A DNA stretch of 64,000 nt from Symbiodinium natans (Eukaryota > Sar > Dinophyceae > Suessiales > Symbiodiniaceae). The stretch covers positions 612,542 through 676,541 of the forward strand of contig CAJNDS010002401.1 of NCBI GenBank assembly GCA_905221605.1. Direction: 5' to 3'. Positions 10,224 through 20,467 of this stretch are shown here, piece after piece; within the stretch, counting starts at the first letter, position 1; every line of letters starts with the position of its first letter. The translations under genes and the position numbers were made by a program. The notes below the pieces were generated by a model, which saw only the letters and a program-made list of their open reading frames with translations, made no database searches and was not told the origin of the DNA.

Positions 10224-10665
10224 TGCAATTCAGCTTGTCATGTGCAATACTTGTTCCGTTATAACGCTATTGCCAACAGTCTTAAGCGACCGCTGACAAT
10301 CTTTGCGCCCGACCCAAACATGTGGTGCATGCTTTGCGTGTCTCCGCAAAATTGAAAGCACACTTGCCACGTTTCACGGCCCATTCTGGGGTCCTATTTT
10401 TGGGCCCCAAAGCGAAGCCCGAAATGGGATCTTCTCTAAGAGTTTCGAATCAGGCAGACCCAGTTTTGGGACCCAATTTCTGGCCTCAAAATGAAGGCCA
10501 AAAACTGTGCGATTTCTGATGAGAAGACACACTTTTGAAGCTCGCCGAAATTTTGCCCGACGTGAGGACCGCTCCCGACATAAGACAATAAAAATGCACC
10601 GCTGCGTGGCAAGCGGTCGGTGGTGGGCCTTTACTTATTCATATAGGCGCCATTCAGGTTGCCAC
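10224..10665. other. Spacer between the two element copies
   Basis: I see no gene. It contains the related segments TTTTGGGCCCCAAAGCGAAG and TTTTGGGACCCAATTTCTGG, each centred on a GGGNCCC palindrome. Confidence 0.4.
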
Positions 10666-11899
10666 TGGGGGGGTTCTCTGATGCGTCCTATGTTTCTCGT
10701 CGTTTGTCGGTCCTGAATGTGGACCCGCGCGATATCACGTTTTTCAGCGATTTTTCCAACGGGCAGCCCGCAAAAGTTGGAAAAAAGGCTCTGGGAGGTC
10801 CTGATGAGGTTTTGGAGCCCTTGAAGGGGATTGTGAGGCCTTACTTGAGTATTTGAAAGACTGGTAAACCGTATAACCCTTGAGAAAGCGCGCGTAGCAG
10901 ACCTGTACACGAGTACTACACTCAAAAAATGCGGGAAAACAGCGTGTAGTACCTTGATTCCAAGTAGAAACATGACATGAACCGTAAAGTTTTGAAAAAA
11001 CTATGCATTCATGTAGTACACTGTGGTTTTTCCCCCAGCGGGAGCGTGTAGTACCAGTTTTGATGAAATTACACCCGAGGCGAAATCCAGCTTTTCCCAC
11101 AGTGCGGAGCGTGTAGTACTAGTTTTCATGAAATTAGACTGGCGGAAAAATCCAGCTTTTCCTACAGCGCGGAGCATGTGACACCTGGTTTTTAATTTGC
11201 AGTTCTACAGGTCAGGGGCTTTCAAGCTTCCTGCAGACTCTGGGGCCTTCAAGCCTTTGTGTTTACAAGGGGAAATGGACTCTGTGTGAATGCAGGAAAA
11301 TGCCCAAGTAATTGAAGACTGGAAGCCATGCGGGCTGGGGGAGAGGCAGGCAGCAGGTTTTGCAGGCTTGCTGTAGGGTCTGTAGGGGCGGCGTGCGGCA
11401 GGGTCTGCAGGTTGCCCGCAGGCGCTGCTGGCCTGCAGGCTGCTGCAGGGTCTGCAGGCTTGCCGACAGCCTACAGACCCTGCAGCTGTAGGCTTGCTGC
11501 AGGGGTCTGCAGGCTTGCTGCATCAGGCTGCCGCAGGGCCTGCAGGCTTGCTGCAGAGTCCGCATGCTTGCTGCAGGTCTGCAGGGTCTGCAAGCAGCGC
11601 AGGCCGACCTTGAGAGCTACCTTGAAATCGCAAGGACTTGGAGCCTGAAGAGCCTGGAAAAGGATGCTTGTCTGTGCCCCCGAGCCCCCAATGGCAATGT
11701 TGGATGCCGAAGGTCGGTCTGACATGACCAACGTGTTGCAACATTGCCATTGGGGAAAGGGGATTTTCGACAACACTTATTGATTTGGGACAAGGTAGGC
11801 CCTTTGCTGGGGGTTTGGAGAATGTGCCTCAAGTGAAGCCAAATCCGACCCCAGAAAGACACAAGAAGCGTAGGACACGTTTGAGTGCCCCCGCAGTAC
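10666..11899 (+). repeat. Dispersed element, copy 2 of 2 (about 1.2 kb)
   Basis: Direct-orientation copy of 9089-10223 with the same internal order. It is about 100 bases longer, mainly because the GCAGGCTTGCTGCAG-type tract (11330-11600) has expanded and a short AGAGCCTGGAAAAGGATG stretch is added before the hairpin. After the shared end (CCCCCGCAGT) the flanks of the two copies differ, which fixes the right boundary. Confidence 0.8.
11686..11755 (+). other. Perfect 17-bp hairpin in element copy 2
   Basis: Stem 11686-11702 pairs with 11739-11755. Sequence and spacing match copy 1 apart from one extra base in the loop. Confidence 0.75.
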
Positions 11900-12109
11900 C
11901 ACGTTTGCAAGCGGGGGGGCTGCGCGCCCCCTCCAAACCCCTCCTTCCCGGCAAAAGCCTGGCTTCAAGCTTTCTTCAAAGGGCTTTTGTGTTTATTAAG
12001 GGGTTTGGAGTTTAAGGTTGAGATTTAAGGTAAATATAACTCTGCCACAACGACAAGAAACAAGAAGTTGAATTTGAAATGATTTTCTTCACTTCTCTGC
12101 CGGGGGTTG

Positions 12110-12880
12110 AGGGGACTGTGCTTGTCTGAGAGGTTTCACAGGCGTTGCAGATAAGCTGCGGACTTGGGGGGACTTGTGTGACAGGTAGGGGGACAGGTTT
12201 CGCAGATAAGAAGTGTGACAGGTTTTGCAGATAAGCAGGGGGGTAGGGGACTGTGCTTGTATGAGAAGTTTCGCAAGCGTTGCAGATAAGCAAGGGAATT
12301 GAGAGGACTGTGCTTGTGTGACAGGTAGGGGGACGGGTTTCGCAGATAAGCAGTGCGACAGGTTTTGCAGATAAGCAGGGGGGTTGAGGGGGCTGTGCTT
12401 GTATGAGAGGTTTCACAGGCGTTGCAGATATGCAGGCGACTTGAGAGGACTGTGCTTGTGTGACAAGTAGGGGGACGGGTTTCGCAGATAAGCAGTGCGA
12501 CAGGTTTTGCAGATAAGCAGGGGGGTTGATGGGGGCTGTGCTTGTATGAGAGGTTTCACAGGCGTTGCAGATAAGCCAAGGAATTGAGAGGACTGTGCTG
12601 GTATGACAGGTAGGGGGACGCAAAGGGGCAGGTTTTGCAGATAAGCAGGGGGGTTGAGGGGGCTGTGCTTGTATGAGAGGTTTCACAGGCGTTGCAGATA
12701 AGCAGCGGGGCTGGGGTGGCCGTGCTTGTGTGACAGGTAGGGGGACGGGTTTCGCAAAAGGCAGAGGGGCTGTGCTTGTTTGACAGGTTTCCAGATAAGC
12801 AGGGCGGTTGGGCGGACCCTGCTTGTATGATAATAGATTTCGCAGATGAGCAGGGGTTGGGGGGACTGTGCTTGTATCAC
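12110..12880. repeat. VNTR built on GCAGATAAGC
   Basis: About fourteen copies of a module containing TTGCAGATAAGC and GGGACTGTGCTTGT. Spacing cycles roughly 57, 59 and 26 bases, so the higher-order unit is about 140 bases. Copies differ by point changes. A 224-residue minus-strand ORF lies inside, but its protein is only the translated repeat. Confidence 0.85.
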
Positions 12881-12939
12881 AAGCCGGCCCCCCCTACCTG
12901 TCCAGGGAACCAGCCCCTAGTTCTCAATTTCGGGTTTAG

Positions 12940-13380
12940 GTCGAACTTTAACTTTAGCGTTTGGAGCTTTTGGGGGTTAAGGTTTTAAAGTTTGGGGTTT
13001 AGGGATTCAGAGTTTAGGGTTTTGGGATTTAGGGTTTAGAGTTTAGAGTTGTGAACTGCACCTGTTCGCTTGCAATGCTACAGCAACATTTTACACCTCC
13101 TTTTTGAAGCTCTGTGTGTTCGGCAAAGGCTGAAAAAAAGACATTCCGGGGTCCGGAAAAAGAAGCGGGGTCGGTCACAAGACGCTGCGGGGTTGAGAAA
13201 AAGACGGTCGTTCCTTCTTTGACGGCTGCGAACAGGGTCGTCAAAAAGACATTTGTTTTTTTTGGGCCCCGCAACGAGGCCTGGAAAAAGACCGAGGCCA
13301 AAAAAAAGACTTTCCGGGGTTGAAAAAGGTCACGGGGTCGGAAAAAGACATTCCGGGGCCAGGAATAAGAGAAGCCCACC
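12940..13380. repeat. TTTAGGG-like tract, then AAAAAGAC motif repeats
   Basis: 12960-13050 is a degenerate run of TTTAGGG-like heptamers. 13125-13360 contains at least seven copies of GAAAAAGAC or AAAAAAGAC, several followed by ATTCCGGGGTC. Spacing is irregular (about 20-45 bases). No gene is seen. Confidence 0.6.
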
Positions 13381-14055
13381 TCGAAGGCTTAAGTGGCTGT
13401 GCAATGCGGACAGGATGTATCGTTTCGAAGAAGGCCCTAAACCTTACAGCGTAGAAAGTCTTCTTGAGCATCTGGGTGGGATTGCAAAGCCATTGTCCGC
13501 ATTTGTGCGGTTGAACGGTTTCACGTGGGTGGCCTTAGCGCATGAACCAGGAAAACCTGAACCGTGCTTCTTGCACCCTGAAAGCTATGCCCTTCGCCTA
13601 CTACCTTACCCGAAAGCCCTAAACCTTGCATGGGTTGGTCTTTTTGAGTAAGGTTTTTGTTTTACAGGGGCAAAATTTCGGGGTTCTTATTGGGGTATCT
13701 AGGGGCCATATTAAGGCATAAGGGTGCCAGATACAGAGGCCGCTGGCCTTTACAACCCAAACCCTAAACCCTAAACCCTAAACTCGAAACCCGAAACCCT
13801 AAACCCTAATTAAACCCGAAACCCTAAACCCTGGGTCTAGACTTTTGTGCCTACTGAAGGGGGAGACTTCCTGATCCCTTGGCCGATACCTGGGGTCTGT
13901 GCCTCAGCAGGACAGCTGGGGTGCCCAGCTTGCCTGCAGCATGAAACCCAAGACCTCGTAGCCCCGAAGCGCACTTTTCAGAGTTCAGCCCCAACCTCTG
14001 TGACACTTGAAGCCTGAGAAAGGCCCTAAACTCGCTTCATGTCCTGAGGCCCAAA
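13375..14055. repeat. Composite dispersed repeat, copy A
   Basis: Homologous to 26093-26747 plus 27736-27896. Its order is: a ~360-base unique-looking part (includes GAGCATCTGGGTGGGATTGC), a short telomere-like block (13757-13829), then a ~200-base part running from GGGGGAGACTTCC to CGCTTCATGTCCTGAGG. It is continuous here, so this copy represents the uninterrupted arrangement. An ORF of about 90 codons inside is shared only partly with copy B, where frames break, so coding is unlikely. Confidence 0.8.
13757..13829 (+). repeat. Interstitial telomere-like block (CCCTAAA)
   Basis: About ten degenerate heptamers (CCCTAAA, CCCGAAA, CTCGAAA). The same position in copy B (26457-26660) holds a much longer and more uniform array. 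Confidence 0.85.
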
Positions 14056-14289
14056 ACGGAAAGTTAGGAGATCCTGCAAGATGGCAGACGCAGATCAGGG
14101 GGGCTCCTGGGGGCCTTTGCGACGCGTGCGGAGGAAGCGGCCAGCGCCATACGGCTCCGCCGAATGCATACACAAGTGTCATGTTGGTGGACTGGTTTGG
14201 ACGAGATCGCGACCAGCGGAGTCGAGATTGCTGCTGCAGTCGTTCGCGCTTCCCACGTGCTGGCCGCGGCCGTGGCTTTCTCCAGGATG

Positions 14290-14500
14290 AGCGGTGCGCC
14301 GCTGCCGAGCTCCGCGCAACGCGGGCGCTTGAAGCTGCGGAGGCTGCGGACAGGCGGGTAGCGACCATGGAGGAGTCACTGCTGCAGCTGCGCAAAGATG
14401 CAGACGAGTGCTTGGCGGCCATGGAGGAGAAACTGCTGCAGCTGCGCAAGGAGGTGCAGGACAGGATGGACACCAGAATGGGAGATGCGAAGAGAAGCGG
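14290..14500 (+). CDS. Coiled-coil segment just upstream of the kinase, other frame
   Basis: In the frame starting at position 14007, residues about 95-165 form a heptad-rich, Ala/Glu/Leu/Arg-rich stretch with MEESLLQLRKDADE and MEEKLLQLRKE as near repeats, a typical coiled coil. Around 14490 the sense switches to the kinase frame, a -1 or +2 step. I infer an N-terminal coiled-coil extension of the kinase whose frame has been broken by a small indel, or which is joined by an intron I cannot see. The start codon is unknown. Confidence 0.45.
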
Positions 14501-15886
14501 GATATGTGGCCGGCGCATTACCAGGTGCAAGATCACCTTGGTGCAGGTGCATGCGGCACCGTCTGCAAGGCGGTGGACACGCGTCGCCATGCACAAAATC
14601 GGGTTGTTGCAAGCAAAAAGATGTCTCAAATTTTCACTTGCAACGTCGTCGACGTCAAGCGCGTTCTCCACGAGCTTGCAATCCTAGGAGATCTCGAGCA
14701 TCCGAACGTGATCAAGCTGTACGACGTCGAGGTCGTTGACGCGTTCAATGAGCTGTACATGGTGATGGAGCTATGTGACTTTGACCTCCGCACCTTTCTC
14801 CAAAAGGATGTGACGTTGACGCCGCGAGAGATATACAAGCTGCTTTACAGCCTGCTTTGTGGGCTAAATTACCTTCACTCGGCTGGAGTGTGGCACAGAG
14901 ACTTGAAGCCGGCCAACTGCTTATTGAACGGGAGCTGGTCAATCAAGATTTGTGATTTTGGCCTCAGTCGCGCAACTGAGGCCGCAGAGCCGTTCAATCC
15001 TGCGGACGCAAAGCGTCTGACGAGCAATGTGGTGACAAGGTATTGGCGAGCCCCTGAGCTAATCTGCCTCCAGAAGAACTACACGGAGGCCATCGACGTG
15101 TGGTCGGTCGGCTGCATCTTTGCCGAGCTCCTTGGCGTGCAGAATGAAATGCGAATCCAGGATCGGGGACCATTATTCTGCGGAGACACATGCTTTCCAT
15201 TCTCCCCGGATGAGAGACACATGTTTCCAACGCGGCTAAACAACGTGCCGAGCGACTACGACCAGCTCAATCTCATCTTCGATCTTCTGGGAGCGCCGAA
15301 GCAGGCTGACGTTGCCGCAATGGAGCAGGAGGATGCCAAGAGGTACACTCAAAGCTTCGCAGCGCGCGAAGGTATGGGCTTGGACACAAAATTCCCGCAC
15401 GCCGAGGCCGCGGCTATCAGCCTTTTAGAAAGGATGTGGCGGCTCAGTGCGAAGGACCGCATTGCTATAACAGATGCGCTCGAGCATCGCCTGTTCACAA
15501 GCAGTCCCGATGTCATTCGCGACCCCGCGAGGGAAAGGCGCGCGCCAAAGCGCCTAAACCTTGAGTTCGAGGAGGAGTCCAACTTGGATCAGAAGCTCCT
15601 GCGTGATTATTTTGGCAAGGTCATCCAAGCAAGTCAATGCCGGACGTGCCCAGCCTCCGATGCTGATGTTTCAGGCAAAAGGTTCAGGGTTGTTATTTGC
15701 TTGGTCATTGAGTTCGGGGCAGTTGAGTTTGGAGTTCATGAGTTCAGGGCTCAGGGCGTGGATTGCATTTTGCAGTTTAGTACAGGAGTGGAAGGCCAAG
15801 AAAGCGCCCAACTGTACATGGCAGGTTTTTTAGTAGCGTTTTTATTTGAAGCCCCAAGCCCTCCCAAAACACTCAGACCAAAATGA
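14408..15886 (+). CDS. MAP-kinase-like protein kinase (CMGC group)
   Basis: A Ser/Thr kinase domain uninterrupted by introns. Residues are numbered from the ATG at 14408, though real kinase homology begins near residue 33. Glycine loop GAGACGTV (45-52); VASK with ATP lysine 70; helix-C glutamate near 89; HRDLKPAN (163-170); DFG (183-185); RYWRAPEL (211-218). The long insert before DQLNLIFDLLGAP is typical of protist MAPKs. The activation site normally T-x-Y reads T-S-N here (205-207), so the tyrosine is missing. The domain ends near 400; the last ~90 residues are low quality and may be read-through into intron or 3' UTR. Absence of introns fits a retroposed copy. Catalytic residues are intact, so it may be active. 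Confidence 0.85.
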   Translation: MLGGHGGETAAAAQGGAGQDGHQNGRCEEKRDMWPAHYQVQDHLGAGACGTVCKAVDTRRHAQNRVVASKKMSQIFTCNVVDVKRVLHELAILGDLEHPNVIKLYDVEVVDAFNELYMVMELCDFDLRTFLQKDVTLTPREIYKLLYSLLCGLNYLHSAGVWHRDLKPANCLLNGSWSIKICDFGLSRATEAAEPFNPADAKRLTSNVVTRYWRAPELICLQKNYTEAIDVWSVGCIFAELLGVQNEMRIQDRGPLFCGDTCFPFSPDERHMFPTRLNNVPSDYDQLNLIFDLLGAPKQADVAAMEQEDAKRYTQSFAAREGMGLDTKFPHAEAAAISLLERMWRLSAKDRIAITDALEHRLFTSSPDVIRDPARERRAPKRLNLEFEEESNLDQKLLRDYFGKVIQASQCRTCPASDADVSGKRFRVVICLVIEFGAVEFGVHEFRAQGVDCILQFSTGVEGQESAQLYMAGFLVAFLFEAPSPPKTLRPK

Positions 15887-16963
15887 TTGTGTAACCCGAA
15901 CACCAAACTCCAACGCAAACGTTGAACCCGCGCGTGATACTTTACTAGACCCTACGTATACCTGGTAAACCCTCAACTAACCCTGGTGAGCCTGCAAGCT
16001 TTGGGTTCCTCAAGCGTCCGAACCATCACACCCCCACGAGACGAACAGAAGCCGATAGACTCGCAGCCCCAAACTTGCCGAAGTTCGAAACGCAGACTGG
16101 CTGGTCGATCTCCAGTGTGTGCATCTTTGCGCCGGGTGGCTATGATGTTGCCACGAAGGACATCCAAGGAGGGCTGTATGTCAAGGGCATCACTGTAAAC
16201 CCCAAGCTCAAAGCCCGAGAGTCCAAATCTGAGGCTCCTGCGCAGGCCCCGGCATGACGGGCATGACAGGCATCGTCCCTCTTAGGGACGCCCTCACCTT
16301 TTCGGACCCCAGAGAATCCTTCCATCGTCAGACTGTGTAGCGCTTGTGTTGGCTGCATCTTGTTGTTTTTTTCTTTCCAAGGTGTTAAGATTCTTGAATC
16401 TCCGAGCAGATATGTGGAAGACATGGTTTCATGTCTGCTTGAGGTTGAAGCAGACCTCAGAATCTGAAGTCCGCATCCTTGCTCTCTCGCGATTTTTGCA
16501 TGAGGTGCGCCCTGTCCATCAACGCCATGGACTCGTCGTCGCGTGCATGCGAGGACGAAAGGTGAGCTCCTATCTCCCCGAACCGCAACATGGGATTGAA
16601 TCAGACTTCCGTTTGTTAGCACATGTTCCGAACACGTGTGGCCAGGGACATCAGGGCCTTCTTTGCGCAGCAGCCGTTCGGGTTTAGGGCTCTTGGGCTT
16701 TGGGGTTCTGGGGGCGGCGGGGTTTTAGGGCCCTCGGGTTTGAGGGTAAGTTTAAGGCCTTACGGTTTTCTGCTTCAGGGTTTTGGGCTTGCTTCCGAAA
16801 CGGCTTTGCCAGCAAATGGTAGTGTATTGGATCGTTCTTTGCAGAACCAAAGCGAAACAACCGCCGTTGGTCCGTCAAATATCCGGGATGTCCGGGAAAA
16901 AGCTGGCAGAGACTCCTGAAGCCTTGCACGGTTTTGGAAGTGGAACCAACAATTGCCACAAAT
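15887..16963. other. Intergenic region between kinase and LINE
   Basis: No gene I can support. 16090-16200 (plus) and 16390-16560 (plus) read as plausible short exons in one frame each but match nothing I know. 16680-16760 is rich in TTTAGGG-like words. Confidence 0.35.
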
Positions 16964-16976
16964 ACCTTCCCAACCA
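16964..16976 (+). repeat. Target-site duplication, left copy (ACCTTCCCAACCA)
   Basis: A thirteen-base direct repeat identical to 25459-25471. Together they bracket the LINE and mark its insertion point. Confidence 0.85.
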
Positions 16977-17176
16977 AGGCTCGGGCTCGAGCCGTCCCGC
17001 CCCTGGGGACAGCCCAGGACCACACGTGCAACTTACATTCTACATTGTTCTTTTCAGCTTTGGTGCACCTTTTGTTCTTCGCACATTGCGCAGTGAGCTA
17101 GTTAGATCTAGGACACATTGTGGTCCGTTTCGGTAGACGTTTTTTCTGCAATTCGTCTAGATCATTCGAGTTGGCC

Positions 17177-20100
17177 ATGTCAAGCCCCACGGAGACGCAA
17201 GATGGCGCAGCGCCCGCCGCCATGCCTACGGCCGAAGAGACCGCGGATTCCTCCAACTTGGCAGCAATTCCTCCCCAAGATATGGTCACTAGTGAACCCG
17301 TTGCCCAAGGAACCATGCATGAGATCAATGCCAACTTACATGTCTGTGTTATGAGTGATGGTACTTACGCTAGTTTTGCTGACGGACATAAGATGACTAT
17401 TTCAGAAGCAGTCTACGAGACCCTCCTGCAGGGTGTAGCTAATAGACCCACCCGACCCCGACCACCTTCGGATATTTCGAACATTACGGGTTTGCGCTCA
17501 GCTTCGGCAGCGATGACCAATGATGAGCCCATAGAGTGGGGCGATATGGACCCAAATTTAGTTAGAGAGCTCCAGCAGAACCCGGCTAAGATGAAGGTAT
17601 TTCTGGCTACACATAAGTCCAAGCAACCTCGACTAGAGTACCAGAGAGGCGGCGCAGCTTTTGTGCCTCCGCCAGAACAGCCCTCCTCCTCCTCCTCCTC
17701 CATCGGCCCTACACCTCCCCTTGCAACGGAGACCCCAGCCTTCTCACAGCTGCAAGCAGACTCGATGACTTCATGGTTTGAGAAGTATCATCATGAGCAG
17801 ATTAGCCCCTTACTAGCCCGAGTCACTTCACTAGAAACAGCGAACCTCCCAGAAAAGTTTACCCACGCAGAAAGACAGGCCCGATTGGACGGGCTAGCTT
17901 CACTTTCGGTACATGCGGATACTTACAATAGAACCTGCATCGTCCATGGCATCCCTCCTTTCTCCAACTACAGGACAATCCAGGACAATCTCTACTACCT
18001 TTTAGGCAGTACAGGCCTTTCTCTAGATGATTTGCAGTCCATGACCAACCATTTGTTGACGACAACCTCTGCTTTCTTGAAGCTCACTTTCGTTAGGGAG
18101 TCCCAGGCTAGACAGTTCTTCCAATCCTTTAGACAAAAGAAGCGATACTTCAGACAAAGAGACACAGGTGATGATGTACATGTTCGAGTAGAAAGGGATC
18201 TTGCCCCGACGGAACGTATTGAAAGACAACCCCTCTTGGCGGTAGTGGATTGCCTCACCAAAATCGCCCCCCCAGGCGACCCTTCTCCACTGTACACGGA
18301 GTACCTTCGCACGGACTTCAACTCCCTGCAGCTTTGGAATCCAGAAGATGATAGTTTGCTAGCTCAGATTTTGTATGCACAGGATTCGGCTGCGAACATT
18401 GTGTGCCATCTAGGGATTCTCCCTTCTCACAAGACACACATTTTGAATACCTTTGGAGGTGCCCTACAGTCTAGGATGCACGACACCCTTCGCTTCCTTC
18501 AAGCCTCTGCAAATGCTTCTAGGCACAGGTCTACTAATGTGCGCTTTCACTATTCCAATGCTCAGGATATTAGCAACATCTCCCCATCAGAAGCGCTGAA
18601 GTACTTCCCTTACGAAATTAGACCCCTTGAACTCACACAAGATATGCAGGATACCCTCGCTCACTCCCCCCAGGTGCTCATGGAAGCCTGTGCCTCCTCT
18701 GGGGGCCTGCAAGCAATTATTCAGCAGGCTATGCAGGATCGAGGAATTTCCCATTCGGACTTTGGAAAGGGCTCCAAACAAAAAGGCAATCGCCCTAGTC
18801 GGCCAGAACGACATGATGCTCAGGAAGAGACTCAGGAATTTGCTCCACGAAAGGGAAATAAAGGTAAGGGAAAGCGTCAGAATCAAGCCGGTTTTGCCCC
18901 ACAGGACTCCTACACCATTCGAAGAGGGGATTGGCAGCCCCAAAACTTTGACACCAACTATCAATGGCAGCCTCCACCAGCTAATAATGCCTCACAATGG
19001 GGCCCTCCTTCCTCACTACCTTCTTGGGGTGCCCAGCCTGTACCGGCCCCGGTGGCTACCCGCCCAGGATGGGGGCAGAGACAACAATGGTCTGGTGGAG
19101 GAGGTAAAAACAACAGCCTCTTGGATGATAGCACCTTGAGCTCCAACCTGATCCAATGCGATGATTGTTCGGCACTACTCGGTACCAACTCCTCTTGCTT
19201 GGTCTGCACCAACTCTTCCCACTTGGAGATCTTACAACAATTTCAAAGATTTGAGGGGTTGGAAGCTTTTGATCAACCGATTGTTGAATGGTTTGCCTGC
19301 CCTTTTTTCGTCCCGAGACCAGATGGTAGTCTCCCTTCTTGTAATACCTCTAACAACCAGCCTTGCTACTGTTGTATCACTTGGGATAGTTGGGCCACTA
19401 GGTTTTACTCAGGATCCCTCACAGCCCCGGAAGCCAATCCTATCATGCACTCACTCATGGCTGCATATGAACGAGCAGTTCTAGAACTGTTGGAGAACCC
19501 TGTTGAAATCTACCAACAGTACAAGACCTCCTACTCAGACATCTACAAACTTCGTTTTCCTGACTCTGTGGTGAGTTGGTGGTATATGATCCTCAATGAT
19601 TCGGTGTCCCAAAACGACCCCTTAGACCCGTTGCCAAAGCCTTGGAAGCACTCCTCCTTTGCGAACCAATCACCCTCCCTTCTCTCTCAACCCCCCGCTT
19701 TCCATCAGCTCTCATACCCTGTGAAGTCTTGTAATATACAGGACACCAGTAAGTTCCTTTCGATCATTCAGTTCTCCTGCGATGGATTTGCCGATGTACT
19801 CAGGGATTCTTTTGAGCTTCCGGATTTCACTGTGGTTTCTTGTTTTCAGTATTTCAAGGAGGATTTGATCACTCTTGATATTGTTCCCTGGCATTCCATG
19901 GTTCGAGAGTCATTTCGTTGGGCTTTTCAAGACCTTCAGATCGCCCCCTCCTTCTCGGTACAATCCGTAGAGGAAATAGTCTACGCTGTACTTTCAAACC
20001 GGCAGGATTACCTGCTGGACCAGTTCTGCAAAACTTTCTGCTTTCTCCTTTCCAAGTATCCCGAACTTATGCCGGTTTTCCTAGGCCAACTCCCATACTC

Positions 20101-20467
20101 CAACGAGCCCCTCAAGAAGCTAGCTGCTGCAGGTTCGAGTTACTTTGACACAGTTTACCACAACCTTGCTGCCCTATATAACCTGCATACCACCGCTTCC
20201 CAAACTATTCTGGCCCCAAATACGCAATTCTGTGAGATTTATGACCTCATTGTGAAGACTGCCCCCACACAAAGCCCTCTACATGTACAGGCCTCCTCAG
20301 CACTAGCAAGGCACTGGAATAATAAGGGCAATAGCCTAGAGTCTTTGGCCCTCCTCCTAGCAGAACGCGGCGAACACGCATTCATTATTACCCAGGCATG
20401 GTTGATACTGCAACTGGCATATAAGGATCACACTTACCCATGGATAGCCCAGTATCTCGTCCCCTGA
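17177..20467 (+). CDS. LINE ORF1 protein
   Basis: 1,096 codons from ATG 17177; the frame is open a little further upstream (GTG at 17120), but this is the first ATG. Residues about 195-235 may form a helix. About 255-355 resemble the RRM-like domain of L1-type ORF1 proteins (CIVHGIPP, then AFLKLTFVRESQARQFF). A basic, Gln/Gly/Trp-rich low-complexity stretch follows (about 530-650). Near 660 is CDDC-x10-CLVC, a CxxC/CxxC zinc-ribbon-like pair. The last ~400 residues match nothing I know and make this ORF1 about three times the size of mammalian ORF1p. Expected role: binding element RNA in the ribonucleoprotein and chaperoning during integration. Its end overlaps the ATG at 20440 by 28 bases. 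Confidence 0.8.
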   Translation: MSSPTETQDGAAPAAMPTAEETADSSNLAAIPPQDMVTSEPVAQGTMHEINANLHVCVMSDGTYASFADGHKMTISEAVYETLLQGVANRPTRPRPPSDISNITGLRSASAAMTNDEPIEWGDMDPNLVRELQQNPAKMKVFLATHKSKQPRLEYQRGGAAFVPPPEQPSSSSSSIGPTPPLATETPAFSQLQADSMTSWFEKYHHEQISPLLARVTSLETANLPEKFTHAERQARLDGLASLSVHADTYNRTCIVHGIPPFSNYRTIQDNLYYLLGSTGLSLDDLQSMTNHLLTTTSAFLKLTFVRESQARQFFQSFRQKKRYFRQRDTGDDVHVRVERDLAPTERIERQPLLAVVDCLTKIAPPGDPSPLYTEYLRTDFNSLQLWNPEDDSLLAQILYAQDSAANIVCHLGILPSHKTHILNTFGGALQSRMHDTLRFLQASANASRHRSTNVRFHYSNAQDISNISPSEALKYFPYEIRPLELTQDMQDTLAHSPQVLMEACASSGGLQAIIQQAMQDRGISHSDFGKGSKQKGNRPSRPERHDAQEETQEFAPRKGNKGKGKRQNQAGFAPQDSYTIRRGDWQPQNFDTNYQWQPPPANNASQWGPPSSLPSWGAQPVPAPVATRPGWGQRQQWSGGGGKNNSLLDDSTLSSNLIQCDDCSALLGTNSSCLVCTNSSHLEILQQFQRFEGLEAFDQPIVEWFACPFFVPRPDGSLPSCNTSNNQPCYCCITWDSWATRFYSGSLTAPEANPIMHSLMAAYERAVLELLENPVEIYQQYKTSYSDIYKLRFPDSVVSWWYMILNDSVSQNDPLDPLPKPWKHSSFANQSPSLLSQPPAFHQLSYPVKSCNIQDTSKFLSIIQFSCDGFADVLRDSFELPDFTVVSCFQYFKEDLITLDIVPWHSMVRESFRWAFQDLQIAPSFSVQSVEEIVYAVLSNRQDYLLDQFCKTFCFLLSKYPELMPVFLGQLPYSNEPLKKLAAAGSSYFDTVYHNLAALYNLHTTASQTILAPNTQFCEIYDLIVKTAPTQSPLHVQASSALARHWNNKGNSLESLALLLAERGEHAFIITQAWLILQLAYKDHTYPWIAQYLVP

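Noticed and set aside
12012-12686. 224-residue minus-strand ORF with repeated SAKPVPL and AYLQNLSH
   Set aside because: It is the VNTR read in one open frame; unit lengths are not constant multiples of three and the ends are arbitrary.
12110-12880. CRISPR array
   Set aside because: Repeats are degenerate, spacing is irregular and the spacers are themselves repetitive; the DNA is eukaryotic and no cas gene is present.
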